From assembly GCF_016758255.1 (NCBI RefSeq), contig NZ_QYAD01000003.1, positions 310,001 through 374,000 on the forward strand: a stretch of DNA of 64,000 nucleotides, read 5' to 3'. Source of the stretch: Leucobacter chromiireducens subsp. chromiireducens (GTDB taxonomy: Bacteria; Actinomycetota; Actinomycetes; Actinomycetales; Microbacteriaceae). Shown here piece after piece: positions 35,461 through 43,363 of the stretch (within the stretch, counting starts at the first letter, position 1; the number at the start of each line of letters is the position of its first letter). Under the pieces are notes generated by a model. It saw only the letters and a list, made by a program, of their open reading frames with translations, did not search any database and was not told where the DNA came from. The position numbers were made by a program, and so were the translations under genes.

Positions 35461-37227
35461 CTACCCCTTCAGGCCGGGGAAATCCTCTTCGCGCCACTCA
35501 CCCGCCGGGCGCTCGCCAGCGGCGTACGCGGCTTCCTCCCGCTCGCGCAGCTCGACCCGTCGGATCTTCCCGGAGGTCGTCTTCGGAAGTTCGAAGAACT
35601 CCACGCGCCGCACGCGCATGTACGGGGGCAGCGCCACGCGGGCGTGTGCGAGGATCTCCCGTGCCGTCTCCTCCGACTCGGCGACGCCCGCGGCGAGCGC
35701 AACGTACGCCTTCGTGACGTTCAGCTTCGTCTCGTCGGGCGCACCAACGACCGCCGCCTCGGCAACATGCGCGTGCTCGAGCAGCGCGCTCTCCACTTCG
35801 AACGGCGACACCTTGAAGTCGCTCGATTTGAACACGTCGTCCGTGCGCCCCACGAAGGTGAGCACGCCGTCCTCGCCGCGCTGCGCGACGTCGCCCGTGT
35901 GGAACAGCCCGTTCGCGGTGGCACGCGCGGTTGCCGCGTCGTTGCCGAGGTACTCCGTCATGAGGTTGAGCGGCGCACGGCGTGGGGCGGCCCCGTCGCG
36001 ATCCGGATCTGCCGCCTCAATGCGCAAGCAGATCTCGCCCTCCGTCGCCTCCTCACCTGTCACCGGGTCGATGAGCACGGCGTCGACACCCGGCAGCGGC
36101 AGCCCCATCGCGCCCGGCACGATCGGATCGCCCGGCATGTTTGCGATGAGTGCGGTGGTTTCCGTCTGGCCGTAGCCGTCGCGGATTTCAAGCCCCCACC
36201 ACTCCTTGATGCGGGCGATCACCTCAGGGTTCAGCGGTTCGCCCGCAGAGACGACCTCGCGCAGCGCGTGCGGCTTGCGCTCCAGCTTGTGCTGAATGAG
36301 CATGCGCCACACAGTGGGCGGCGCGCAGAACGTGTTCACGCCGACGCGATCCAGCTCTGAGACCAAGAACTCTGCGTCGAAACGCGCGTAGTTCGCAACA
36401 AAGATGGTGGCGCCCACGTGCCAGGGGCCAAAGAAGCTCGACCAGGCGTGCTTGCCCCAGCCAGGCGCGCTAATGACGAGGTGGGTGTCGCCCGGGCGCA
36501 CCCCCAGCCACGACATCGTGGTGAGGTGCCCGAGCGGGTAGCTCGTGTGCGAGTGCACCACGATCTTCGGCAGGCTCGTCGTGCCCGAGGTGAAGTAGAT
36601 AAGCGCGGGATCGGTGCTGCGCGTCGTCTTCGCGATCGCGCCGGCGCCCGCAGCGCGAGACTCCTCGTAGTGCAGCCACTCCCAGAGCCCGGCGCGCTGC
36701 TCCTTGGTGCCGTGTGCCAGACCAACCCCAACGCCACGGTAGGCGCCAGGCACCTCCGCGAACTTCACCGCGTCCTCTGGCGCAGCGAAGACCCAGCGCA
36801 CACGCGCGCGCTCGACGCGGTCGACGAGCTCGTGCGAGCCGAGCACCACCGAAGTCGGCAGGATCACCACGCCGATCTTCATCGCGGCAAGCATGATCTC
36901 CCACAGCTCAACCCGGTTGCCGAGCATGAGCATCGCCACATCGCCCGTGCGCGCGCCGATCGAGCGGAGCCAGCCCGCAACCTGGTCTGAGCGCCGCTTC
37001 AACTCCGCGAAGGTGAGCTTCTGCTCGCTGCCGTCCTCTTCCGAAATCCACAGCGCGGTCGTGTCGTTGCCCTCGGCAATCACGTCGAACACGTCGTGCG
37101 CCCAGTTGAAGGCGTCTCCCACGTCAGGCCAGCTGAACTCAGCGCGTGCGCGAGCGGGGTCGCCCGCGCAGGCGAGCAGCTGGTCGCGTGCGGCGAAGAA
37201 TGCGGCGGTGGCGTCGGTCTCGGTCAT
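35461..37227 (-). CDS. acyl-CoA synthetase (AMP-binding, medium-chain type)
   Basis: 588 residues from ATG at 37227 (MTETDATAAFF). The phosphate loop YFTSGTTSLPKIVVHSH, the adenine motif IRDGYGQTETT, the hinge FVGRTDDVFKSSDFKVSPFE and the C-terminal catalytic Lys in LPKTTSGKIRRVELRER are all present. An N-terminal MACS-like domain with FNWAHDVFDVIAEG points to acetyl- or medium-chain acyl-CoA synthetases (ATP + acid + CoA). The start is 5 bases from the stop of the DUF2207 gene, so the two are co-transcribed. A longer upstream reading frame overlaps DUF2207 and is rejected. Confidence 0.85.
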   Translation of the reverse strand: MTETDATAAFFAARDQLLACAGDPARARAEFSWPDVGDAFNWAHDVFDVIAEGNDTTALWISEEDGSEQKLTFAELKRRSDQVAGWLRSIGARTGDVAMLMLGNRVELWEIMLAAMKIGVVILPTSVVLGSHELVDRVERARVRWVFAAPEDAVKFAEVPGAYRGVGVGLAHGTKEQRAGLWEWLHYEESRAAGAGAIAKTTRSTDPALIYFTSGTTSLPKIVVHSHTSYPLGHLTTMSWLGVRPGDTHLVISAPGWGKHAWSSFFGPWHVGATIFVANYARFDAEFLVSELDRVGVNTFCAPPTVWRMLIQHKLERKPHALREVVSAGEPLNPEVIARIKEWWGLEIRDGYGQTETTALIANMPGDPIVPGAMGLPLPGVDAVLIDPVTGEEATEGEICLRIEAADPDRDGAAPRRAPLNLMTEYLGNDAATARATANGLFHTGDVAQRGEDGVLTFVGRTDDVFKSSDFKVSPFEVESALLEHAHVAEAAVVGAPDETKLNVTKAYVALAAGVAESEETAREILAHARVALPPYMRVRRVEFFELPKTTSGKIRRVELREREEAAYAAGERPAGEWREEDFPGLKG

Positions 37228-37232
37228 GGTGT

Positions 37233-40200
37233 CTATTCTCCACCCGCAGCGCCGAGTCGCCGTGCCAGCACGACACATTGGGCCACGACGGCGGCCCAGG
37301 TCACCCCCGCGAGCACAAACGCCCCGGTTCCCCGAGTATCGCTGCCCGCCATCGGCCCGATGACCCACCAGAACAGTACGCATTGCGCAACGAGCAGCAC
37401 GGGGACGCCGATGAAACCCACCAGCTTCAAGCCCAGGCTGGGTGCTCGGCGGCGAAGTGCCGCTGCGGCAGTGATCCCGATCGCGACTCCGAGGACAACG
37501 CCAGTCAGCCACATCAGTCCAACGTACGGGCGCTCATACGCCGCGAGAGCCCGCTCCGCGGCTCCCTCTTCCACTCCGGGGAAGGTGCCGGCGGGAAAGT
37601 CGATGCGTGCCCCCAATTCAGTGAAGGCGCCCACCTCGAGCTCGTATTTCCCCAACTGTGCGTTCACATCAGCTTCGATCTCGAACGAGCCGCCCTCGCC
37701 CAGTACATCAACTGCGCGCGACTCCACCGCGTCCGCATCGAAGGTCACTACCAAAGCGCCGTCGCTGCGAGTGCGCTCCGTGCCGATCCGAAGCTCCCTC
37801 CGTTGCCCCGTGTCGTCGTACCAGGAAGACTCGCTCTGCCAGGGGAGCACGGAGTTGCCTACTGCCCCCGGAACTCGCGGGCGGTCAAGATCCAAATCGA
37901 TCCAACCGCCCCCACGGAGCTCTGCAGCGAGGTCCGCAGCCACCGTGAGCTCGAGGCGGAGGGGACGCACGGGCGCAGAGCCGTCATACGGGCTACTCGG
38001 ATTCGTGTAGTACTCGTCATCCCAGGTTTCGAGCCATGCAATCCATGGCACCTGCTGCAGATTCCCCGCACTGTGAGGGGCTGCAACCGCCGCACTCCGC
38101 AGCGTGTAGCGCAGCTCAATCTCATGCCTGCCGGAGAGCGCCTGCGAGAACTGAGTCACCATGACGCGGCTCCGAGGCTGCTCAATCTCGCGCACCGTCA
38201 TGGGGGTACCGTCGATCGTCACTGGGCCGAGGTCGAAGCCGAGATCCTGGCCGAGATACTGCGTCGGCCATTCCCGGGCGTACTGTGGCACGCGCGCGGA
38301 GTCTTCGGCAAATACGGCCGTGAGCCGCTCGGTGACTTCGAGTCGGGCTGTTCCGTCGACGCCTCGCGCGAGCTCAGCTCGCACGTCGAAGCCGGCAGTT
38401 TCCGTGTACAACGTGCCCGGAAGGTTACTGGCCTCTTCACTGTAGTGATCCGTCTTCTCGTAGGGCGGCGCCTGCGTCGCGACAACAACAATGGTGCCAG
38501 CGAGCACAGCAACCGCTGCAGCGAGCGCGAGTAGTGCGGAGAGTGAGACGAAGCGAGTGCCACGCCACCCGCTCGCGATCGATCGGTCTCGAGCCTCGTC
38601 GACGGCAAGCCTCTCCACGTGCTTTCCCGCGCGCCGGGAAGAGACGAAGAGGAGCGCGTACGGCAGCACCGGCTCAGAGAGCGGGCCGCGCTCCAGGAGC
38701 CGCGTCGCGCGCGCGAAAACGTGCACGCCCTTCAACTGTTGCACTGAGAGAGCGCCCATACGGGTGAGCGGTCGCGGACGATGCACCAGCGCAAGGGTCG
38801 TCACCGCGAGCACTGTCGAGACCAGCACGAATGCGGCCGGCCACCACACCACAGAAAGAATGACCTGTTGCGAAAGCTGCCGAAGCAGACCCCATTGCAA
38901 GAGCGTGATCGCCACGGGGGCGAACACAAAGAAGTCACGCACGTAGCTGTCGGGCACCCACCGGAGCCCGCGCTCAACTACTTCATCGGTGCGGCGCCAG
39001 CGCAACGCTGCTGCCCAAGCCGCGGGAAAGTTCCCCCATCGGCCGGCCCGTCGGCCAGCGCGCGCAAGCCGTGCGAACTGACGCTCGTCACTCCTGGCGG
39101 GGCCAGGGTTGGCAGCAAGCTCAGACAGCAGCTCCGCATGCCCAGATTTTCCGAGCAGCGCAGTGGCCAGATCCGGGGTGAGCCCCTGCGGCGGTTCGCT
39201 CCGAGCCAGATACCAAGGCTCTCCGGCGCTATCTGCCCAGACCACCCGCCTGGCGGCGCTCGCGAAAAGCGCGAGGAGCGCGAGGGCGCCGAGTGGCAGC
39301 ACAGGCCCGTAGCTCTGCCACCAGAACAACGTGGTCGTCTCCGGCTGGGCGAATGTCCCCGGTTCGAAGCTGGTGCGGATCAGAATGTCCGGGAACGGCG
39401 GCAGCCCCTGATCATTGCTGAAGTGATAGCGCACTGTGTCGCCCGACTCTGGCTCGGTTCCCGCCGCGTCGACCGCTGGCTCTTCCGGGGTCAGCCACTG
39501 CGTGGCACTCGCGAGCAGCCAGCCGACGTGCGCCTGGGGCGGCCGAATCAACGCAGCATCGAGCTCGACGGGGAGTGTGAGCTCAACGTCGATCCCCTTC
39601 GTCGCTTGCGGCCAGAGCTCGCCGAAGACGGGCCAATTCCAGCTGTCCACGGGAGCGCCGGTGGCATCATCGATCGCGGAGGTCACCAGGTTGTGGAGTC
39701 GATAGGAAACGACGATCTCGTGCTCGCCCGAGAAATCTGACTGATCTGGTCGCGTGATCTGCACCGTCGTGGTGGTGGATCGGCGAGCAATCTGCGCCGC
39801 CACCTGAACCCCGTCGACCGTCACTTCATCAAGCTCGAACTCAGCGTCGTGTCCAGCGAACTCGGTCACAAGGACCCGGTCCACGCTGTGCTCCGGACCG
39901 TTTCGGAAATCCGCGGTGTAGCGTTCCGAAACGGCAGCGCTGAAGCGCCCTGTGGCGTCGCGGGAAACGTCGTACTCGACAATCACGTCGCGCGCGACCC
40001 AGTCGACCTGATCGACTTTCGCTGCTGCGATCACGTCGTCAAACTCAAGGGGTTTGTTGATGATCGGGCCGAGCAGCAGGAGGACTCCGACCCCCGCGAT
40101 CAACGCCCAGAAGACCCGAAAGATGTTGCGCCAGGCCGCATTGCCACGCGCACGGAGCCGCGCCTCAACGGCGGTGAGTACAGCGGCGAGCCAGCGAAAG

Positions 40201-40328
40201 AGCGGCGTGTGCTCTGGAGCAGGATCGGGGATCCGGCCCGAGTTCAGGAGTTCCGGGTCACTGCCGGCGACATCGAAGAAATCAGCGCCGGGCAAGCCGC
40301 GTCGTGCCGCCCTCGCGTCTTTGCTCAT
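37233..40328 (-). CDS. duplicated DUF2207-type membrane protein
   Basis: A 1031-residue protein with two copies of the same arrangement: a membrane helix (about residues 68-90 and again about 600-625), then an extracytoplasmic beta-rich region beginning DVIVEYDVSRDATGRFSAAV in the first copy and FDVRAELARGVDGTARLEVT in the second. Each copy contains the DUF2207-like GEHEIVVSYRL or GRHEIELRYTL strand, and more helices follow. The family is usually a single 550-650 residue unit, so this looks like an internal duplication or fusion. DUF2207 proteins are actinobacterial and of unknown function, possibly envelope-related. It lies 48 bases downstream of apt. Confidence 0.72.
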   Translation of the reverse strand: MSKDARAARRGLPGADFFDVAGSDPELLNSGRIPDPAPEHTPLFRWLAAVLTAVEARLRARGNAAWRNIFRVFWALIAGVGVLLLLGPIINKPLEFDDVIAAAKVDQVDWVARDVIVEYDVSRDATGRFSAAVSERYTADFRNGPEHSVDRVLVTEFAGHDAEFELDEVTVDGVQVAAQIARRSTTTTVQITRPDQSDFSGEHEIVVSYRLHNLVTSAIDDATGAPVDSWNWPVFGELWPQATKGIDVELTLPVELDAALIRPPQAHVGWLLASATQWLTPEEPAVDAAGTEPESGDTVRYHFSNDQGLPPFPDILIRTSFEPGTFAQPETTTLFWWQSYGPVLPLGALALLALFASAARRVVWADSAGEPWYLARSEPPQGLTPDLATALLGKSGHAELLSELAANPGPARSDERQFARLARAGRRAGRWGNFPAAWAAALRWRRTDEVVERGLRWVPDSYVRDFFVFAPVAITLLQWGLLRQLSQQVILSVVWWPAAFVLVSTVLAVTTLALVHRPRPLTRMGALSVQQLKGVHVFARATRLLERGPLSEPVLPYALLFVSSRRAGKHVERLAVDEARDRSIASGWRGTRFVSLSALLALAAAVAVLAGTIVVVATQAPPYEKTDHYSEEASNLPGTLYTETAGFDVRAELARGVDGTARLEVTERLTAVFAEDSARVPQYAREWPTQYLGQDLGFDLGPVTIDGTPMTVREIEQPRSRVMVTQFSQALSGRHEIELRYTLRSAAVAAPHSAGNLQQVPWIAWLETWDDEYYTNPSSPYDGSAPVRPLRLELTVAADLAAELRGGGWIDLDLDRPRVPGAVGNSVLPWQSESSWYDDTGQRRELRIGTERTRSDGALVVTFDADAVESRAVDVLGEGGSFEIEADVNAQLGKYELEVGAFTELGARIDFPAGTFPGVEEGAAERALAAYERPYVGLMWLTGVVLGVAIGITAAAALRRRAPSLGLKLVGFIGVPVLLVAQCVLFWWVIGPMAGSDTRGTGAFVLAGVTWAAVVAQCVVLARRLGAAGGE

Positions 40329-40376
40329 CGCTATTCCCCTCCGTCGGTTCCTGCGCGGGGAGCCGAGCCCAGCAGC

Positions 40377-40928
40377 CTAGCTGTGGAAGACCGTGTGCAG
40401 CTTCGGGTCGTTCAGCGCGTCTCGTCCGCCCAGATCATCGATCTCGAACAGCACCGAGGTGCCGGCAACCTCGTACCCGAGCTCGCGCATCAGCGAGTGG
40501 GCCGCCACCAGCGTTCCACCGGTCGCGAGCACATCGTCAATGAGCAGCACGCGAGAGCCGCGCGGGAAGTCGGCGTGGGCCTCAACTACCGCGACGCCAT
40601 ATTCAAGCGAGTAGTCGACCTTTGCGGCCGGGCGTGGCAGCTTTCCCGCTTTGCGGATCGGCATCAGGCCGGCCCCACTGGCGTAGGCAGCGGCGCTTGC
40701 GAACAGGAAGCCACGGGCCTCAAGCCCAGCCACCACATCGAAGGTTCCCGCGAACGGAGCGATGAGCGCGTCAACGGTCGCACGGAAGGCGGGGCCGTCT
40801 GCCAGAAGCGGAGTGATGTCGCGGAACACGATCCCGGCAGCCGGGTGGTCCGGCACTTCGAGGATCAGGGACTCGGCGCGGGCGAGCTGCGCGGCGCCGT
40901 CGTTCATCGACGGGGTGGCAGCGGGCAT
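40377..40928 (-). CDS. apt: adenine phosphoribosyltransferase
   Basis: 183 residues from MPAATPSMND. Conserved: PGIVFRDITPLL-like (AAGIVFRDITPLLAD), VAGLEARGFLFASAAAY, IRKAGKLPRP, and the PRPP-binding RVLLIDDVLATGGTL. It salvages adenine to AMP using PRPP. The length fits (170-190). In-frame upstream codons reach into the tRNA promoter region and lack similarity. It is divergent from the tRNA-Arg gene about 180 bases away. Confidence 0.92.
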   Translation of the reverse strand: MPAATPSMNDGAAQLARAESLILEVPDHPAAGIVFRDITPLLADGPAFRATVDALIAPFAGTFDVVAGLEARGFLFASAAAYASGAGLMPIRKAGKLPRPAAKVDYSLEYGVAVVEAHADFPRGSRVLLIDDVLATGGTLVAAHSLMRELGYEVAGTSVLFEIDDLGGRDALNDPKLHTVFHS

Positions 40929-41108
40929 TGTGGTGTTCTCAGGCACACAGACCAGGGTACCGTGCCGGGTCGCGTTCCTCCGCCGCAGGACTAGACACTC
41001 TCCGGCGCCTAGATCGGCGGAATCACGCGGCACACGCCCGGGATGCACGCCCGAGTTTTCATATCTTGAAAGCCTCGTGTAATGTTTTACGAGTTGGGTC
41101 ACCAACGT

Positions 41109-41182
41109 GCGCCCCTAGCTCAGCTGGATAGAGCATCTGACTACGGATCAGAAGGTCGGGGGTTCGAATCCCTCGGGGCGCG
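41109..41182 (+). tRNA. tRNA-Arg (anticodon ACG)
   Basis: A 74-base cloverleaf without encoded CCA. The acceptor arm GCGCCCC pairs with GGGGCGC, the D arm GCTCAGCTGGATAGAGC is typical, the anticodon stem CTGA/TCAG holds CTACGGA (anticodon ACG, reads CGU/CGC/CGA), and the T arm GGGGGTTCGAATCCC closes. Downstream the DNA changes in character, so this gene's 3' half is the probable integration site of the element that follows. Confidence 0.97.
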
Positions 41183-41479
41183 CAAGTCTGAAACCCCCGT
41201 CGCGAGAGCGGCGGGGGTTTTCTCGTTCCTAGGAGCCGCCGACTCGATCGGGCGTCGTCCAACCATGTAGTTGAGATCGACCTGGAAAAAGTCTGCAAGC
41301 GCCAGCAGGTCATCCACCGACCATCGGCTCACCCCATTCATCTTCTTACTGAACTGCACTGGGCTCATCCCCACCCCAAGCGCAAGCTCCTTCTGCGTCA
41401 TGCGGTTCAGAAACAGCAAGAAATTCATTCGCTGCGCAGCAACCTCATGAGGCGTGTATTCGTGATTAAGTTCACCCAT
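41141..41479 (-). CDS. XRE-family HTH protein ending inside the tRNA gene
   Basis: 112 residues from MGELNHEY (an upstream ATG at 41494 is possible). The HTH is QRMNFLLFLNRMTQKELALG followed by VGMSPVQFSKKMNGVSRWSV, then LLALADFFQVDLNYMVGRRP, the cI/Cro-like arrangement. After residue 90 the sequence RAPRDSNPRPSDP is not domain-like: it is the reverse reading of the tRNA-Arg gene, in which the stop lies. That arrangement arises when an element integrates into a tRNA 3' end. It is divergent from a second small HTH gene, so the two may form a maintenance/excision switch. Confidence 0.75.
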   Translation of the reverse strand: MGELNHEYTPHEVAAQRMNFLLFLNRMTQKELALGVGMSPVQFSKKMNGVSRWSVDDLLALADFFQVDLNYMVGRRPIESAAPRNEKTPAALATGVSDLRAPRDSNPRPSDP

Positions 41480-41586
41480 ACGAGCAGGGTACAACCGAAA
41501 TGGCTGAGACGAGAACTGGATCTATTGATTCAGGCAGATTTAGTAGGAGAATACTATTTCAGTAATTCCCGTGCTATGTTTCAGGC

Positions 41587-41769
41587 ATGCCTCTTTCAAA
41601 TCTTGAAGTACGGGAAGAGCTCCTACGCCTAGTTCAGGAGTCAGGGCTCACTGCCCCGAAGGCTGCCGACAAGTGCGGGAAGTCATACCTATGGCTCTGG
41701 CGCCGGCTAACCGGGAAGACATCGATCAAGGTCGAGGACTACAACCTCATCCGGACAGCACTTTCGTAA
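41587..41769 (+). CDS. 60-residue HTH protein (Cro/excisionase-like)
   Basis: MPLSNLEVREELLRLVQESG is followed by LTAPKAADKCGKSYLWLWRR and TGKTSIKVEDYNLIRTALS. The second block forms a helix-turn-helix with a Trp-Leu-Trp recognition helix. It is divergent from the XRE gene at 41141 across about 110 bases of AT-rich DNA (TTTAGTAGGAGAATACT and similar), which should contain both promoters. Size and context suit a Cro-like or excisionase-like regulator; no further assignment is possible. Confidence 0.6.
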   Translation: MPLSNLEVREELLRLVQESGLTAPKAADKCGKSYLWLWRRLTGKTSIKVEDYNLIRTALS

Positions 41770-41780
41770 GCCAAAAACAA

Positions 41781-41812
41781 CGAACCCCCAGAGCGGCAAC
41801 TCCAGGGGTTCG
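41781..41812. terminator. 8-bp hairpin after the small HTH gene
   Basis: CGAACCCC pairs with GGGGTTCG around a 16-base loop, 12 bases after the HTH stop and before the 41-codon ORF at 41840. It may end the HTH transcript or attenuate the downstream replication/partition operon. Confidence 0.45.
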
Positions 41813-41839
41813 GCGACATCCCAGAAAGGAATATCTGTC

Positions 41840-41965
41840 GTGTCCCATTACTATGACACGGACTCGCGCGCAGTAGTAACACCATCAAGCATTCTCACAG
41901 CACGCGAGACCCCCATTCTCTCATCCTGCAATGCAATCCGCATTGGAGGGGTGGGCGATGAGTGA
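41840..41965 (+). CDS. 41-residue ORF leading the replication/partition operon
   Basis: GTG at 41840, preceded by AGAAAGGA at good spacing; stop TGA at 41963-41965. The product begins MSHYYDTDSRAVVTPSSILT and ends RIGGVGDE. Its 3' end overlaps the start of the replication-initiator-like gene by 8 bases, which favours translational coupling: the GGAGGGG for that gene lies within this ORF. No similarity recognised. It may be a real small protein or a leader. Confidence 0.5.
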   Translation: MSHYYDTDSRAVVTPSSILTARETPILSSCNAIRIGGVGDE

Positions 41966-43022
41966 AGCCCTGATCGTCCGCCTGCGACTCGCATTTGAGA
42001 ACGAATTTGGGCAACACCGCGATTGGTGGGTGAGGGACTCCCGGATTGCCGGAAACCCGATCTCGGTTCTTCTGTACCTCCTCTCGCACGATCCGAAGCG
42101 GATGCCCACACAAACTGATGCCCGGAGGGATCTCGCGCTCGGCAAGGATGCTTGGGTCTCAGCAAAGAGACGGCTCCTGGAAACAGGGTTCATCCTCGAG
42201 GTTCGCGGTCGCTATCCGGCCGGTTTCAAGGACTCTGTAGGTCGCCCCAAAGGGGGCCAAAAAAGGTTCCGCCTCTTCTTGCAAGATCCGCCGGAAGGGC
42301 ATCATGTGGCCGAAAGCACGGCGATCATTGAACTTGATGAGCCGTACGAGGAGTTCCTCGAAGCGAACGGTGAAAGCCACTGCGGGTTTTCCGCACTGGC
42401 TGGAAAAACCCCAGATCAAGACCAGTGCGGATTTTCCGCAGTCGGCGGTTCACCCACTGCGGAAAATCCGCAGTCGGCGGAAAATCCGCAGTCCTTTAAG
42501 GAAGAGAAAACTAGGTTTGGTTTGGTTGGTTCTTTAGAGAATTCAGATCAACCAACCAACCAGACCACGCGCGAACGTGAAGTCGACCTCGGATTGGCCG
42601 CCCTCCACCCGGCGTTGAAACTTACCTACGCCCAGCTGGCACGAGAAGTTAACGGCCGTGTCGACCTCACCAAGGTTGACCTTGTACGCGCGGTAAGCGA
42701 AACGGTGGTTCGAGCAGCTACTCGCGGGGAGCGAGTTTCCAACCCGGCGGCATACGCCGCAGCAGTCATCGTTCGAAGCCCGGAGCAGTGGCCTATCGCC
42801 GCCGAAGCACCTATCGCATTCGAGATCGCATCGAGCCACCACCAACAGCCCGAGTGGACCCCCACGAACTCCTGTGCCCTGGATCAGCACTGGTGGGGCT
42901 CTGAACGTCTGCCTGAGACCGAGCGGGGGCACTGCGAAGAATGTGGCGTTGCCCGCCGCACCGTAGACCCGGCATACGCTGCGCTCGAGGCTGAGCTTCT
43001 CGCAGTAGGGGGCGATCGGTGA
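41958..43022 (+). CDS. replication-initiator-like helix-turn-helix protein
   Basis: 354 residues from ATG at 41958 (GGAGGGG upstream). The N-terminal 100 residues (DWWVRDSRIAGNPISVLLYL and TDARRDLALGKDAWVSAKRR) form a winged-helix region like plasmid/ICE replication initiators of actinobacteria. Residues about 140-180 are a low-complexity linker (CGFSA repeated, then ENPQSAENPQS) encoded by iteron-like palindromes. The C-terminus has a Cys/His pair (HCEECG). A replication role is inferred from fold, position ahead of a ParB-like gene and the embedded repeats; a transcriptional-regulator role remains possible. Confidence 0.55.
   Translation: MSEALIVRLRLAFENEFGQHRDWWVRDSRIAGNPISVLLYLLSHDPKRMPTQTDARRDLALGKDAWVSAKRRLLETGFILEVRGRYPAGFKDSVGRPKGGQKRFRLFLQDPPEGHHVAESTAIIELDEPYEEFLEANGESHCGFSALAGKTPDQDQCGFSAVGGSPTAENPQSAENPQSFKEEKTRFGLVGSLENSDQPTNQTTREREVDLGLAALHPALKLTYAQLAREVNGRVDLTKVDLVRAVSETVVRAATRGERVSNPAAYAAAVIVRSPEQWPIAAEAPIAFEIASSHHQQPEWTPTNSCALDQHWWGSERLPETERGHCEECGVARRTVDPAYAALEAELLAVGGDR
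42381..42490. repeat. four iteron-like palindromes inside the initiator-like gene
   Basis: Copies at 42381-42395 (TGCGGGTTTTCCGCA), 42426-42440 (TGCGGATTTTCCGCA), 42458-42472 (TGCGGAAAATCCGCA) and 42476-42490 (GGCGGAAAATCCGCA). Each has arms TGCGG/CCGCA around an A/T-rich core, with GCAGTCGGCGG in between. Spacing from copy to copy is 45, 32 and 18 bases. About 30 bases further on, TGGTTGGTT (42523-42531) and AACCAACCA (42550-42558) form another stem. The cluster resembles an origin with Rep-binding sites lying inside the rep gene. Confidence 0.7.
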
Positions 43023-43363
43023 TGGGCCGCGTGGTTCGACGCGAGGTGGTGGCGTTCCGATGCGAGCTGCGGTCGTGCAGCGCTACAGACCCACTCGTCT
43101 ACGCGATTCATTTCGACACTTCATGGCACGACCACGTGACGCAGCTCGCGTCAATGGTCGACCGAGGCTGGTCGGCAGTGCTCACGCACATGCTCCGGAC
43201 GTACTGCCCTGCTCATGCGGAACGGGCGCGGGCCTGCACTTGCCGCACCCACCCGTCTCGCCGGCATCTTTGCGTCGTCCATTCTGAGGACGCTGCTGCT
43301 TTGGTCTGGGACGCCGCTCAAACCCCCGATGAAGTTTCCGAAGTCCTGAAGGTTGCATCATGA
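43022..43363 (+). CDS. hypothetical Cys/His-rich protein
   Basis: 113 residues from ATG at 43022, overlapping the previous stop and ending in an ATGA overlap with the ParB-like gene. MGRVVRREVVAFRCELRSCS, TYCPAHAERARACTCRTHPS and RHLCVVHSED hold seven Cys and several His, suggesting one or two small zinc sites. No known family recognised. It belongs to the same operon; a replication or partition accessory role is possible but unproven. Confidence 0.6.
   Translation: MGRVVRREVVAFRCELRSCSATDPLVYAIHFDTSWHDHVTQLASMVDRGWSAVLTHMLRTYCPAHAERARACTCRTHPSRRHLCVVHSEDAAALVWDAAQTPDEVSEVLKVAS

Noticed and set aside
41082-41270. Plus-strand frame through the tRNA
   Set aside because: It is the tRNA and its flanks read as protein; the cloverleaf explains the sequence.
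42381-42490. CRISPR array
   Set aside because: Repeats are 15-bp palindromes with unequal short gaps inside a gene, not 28-37-base repeats with uniform spacers; no cas genes.
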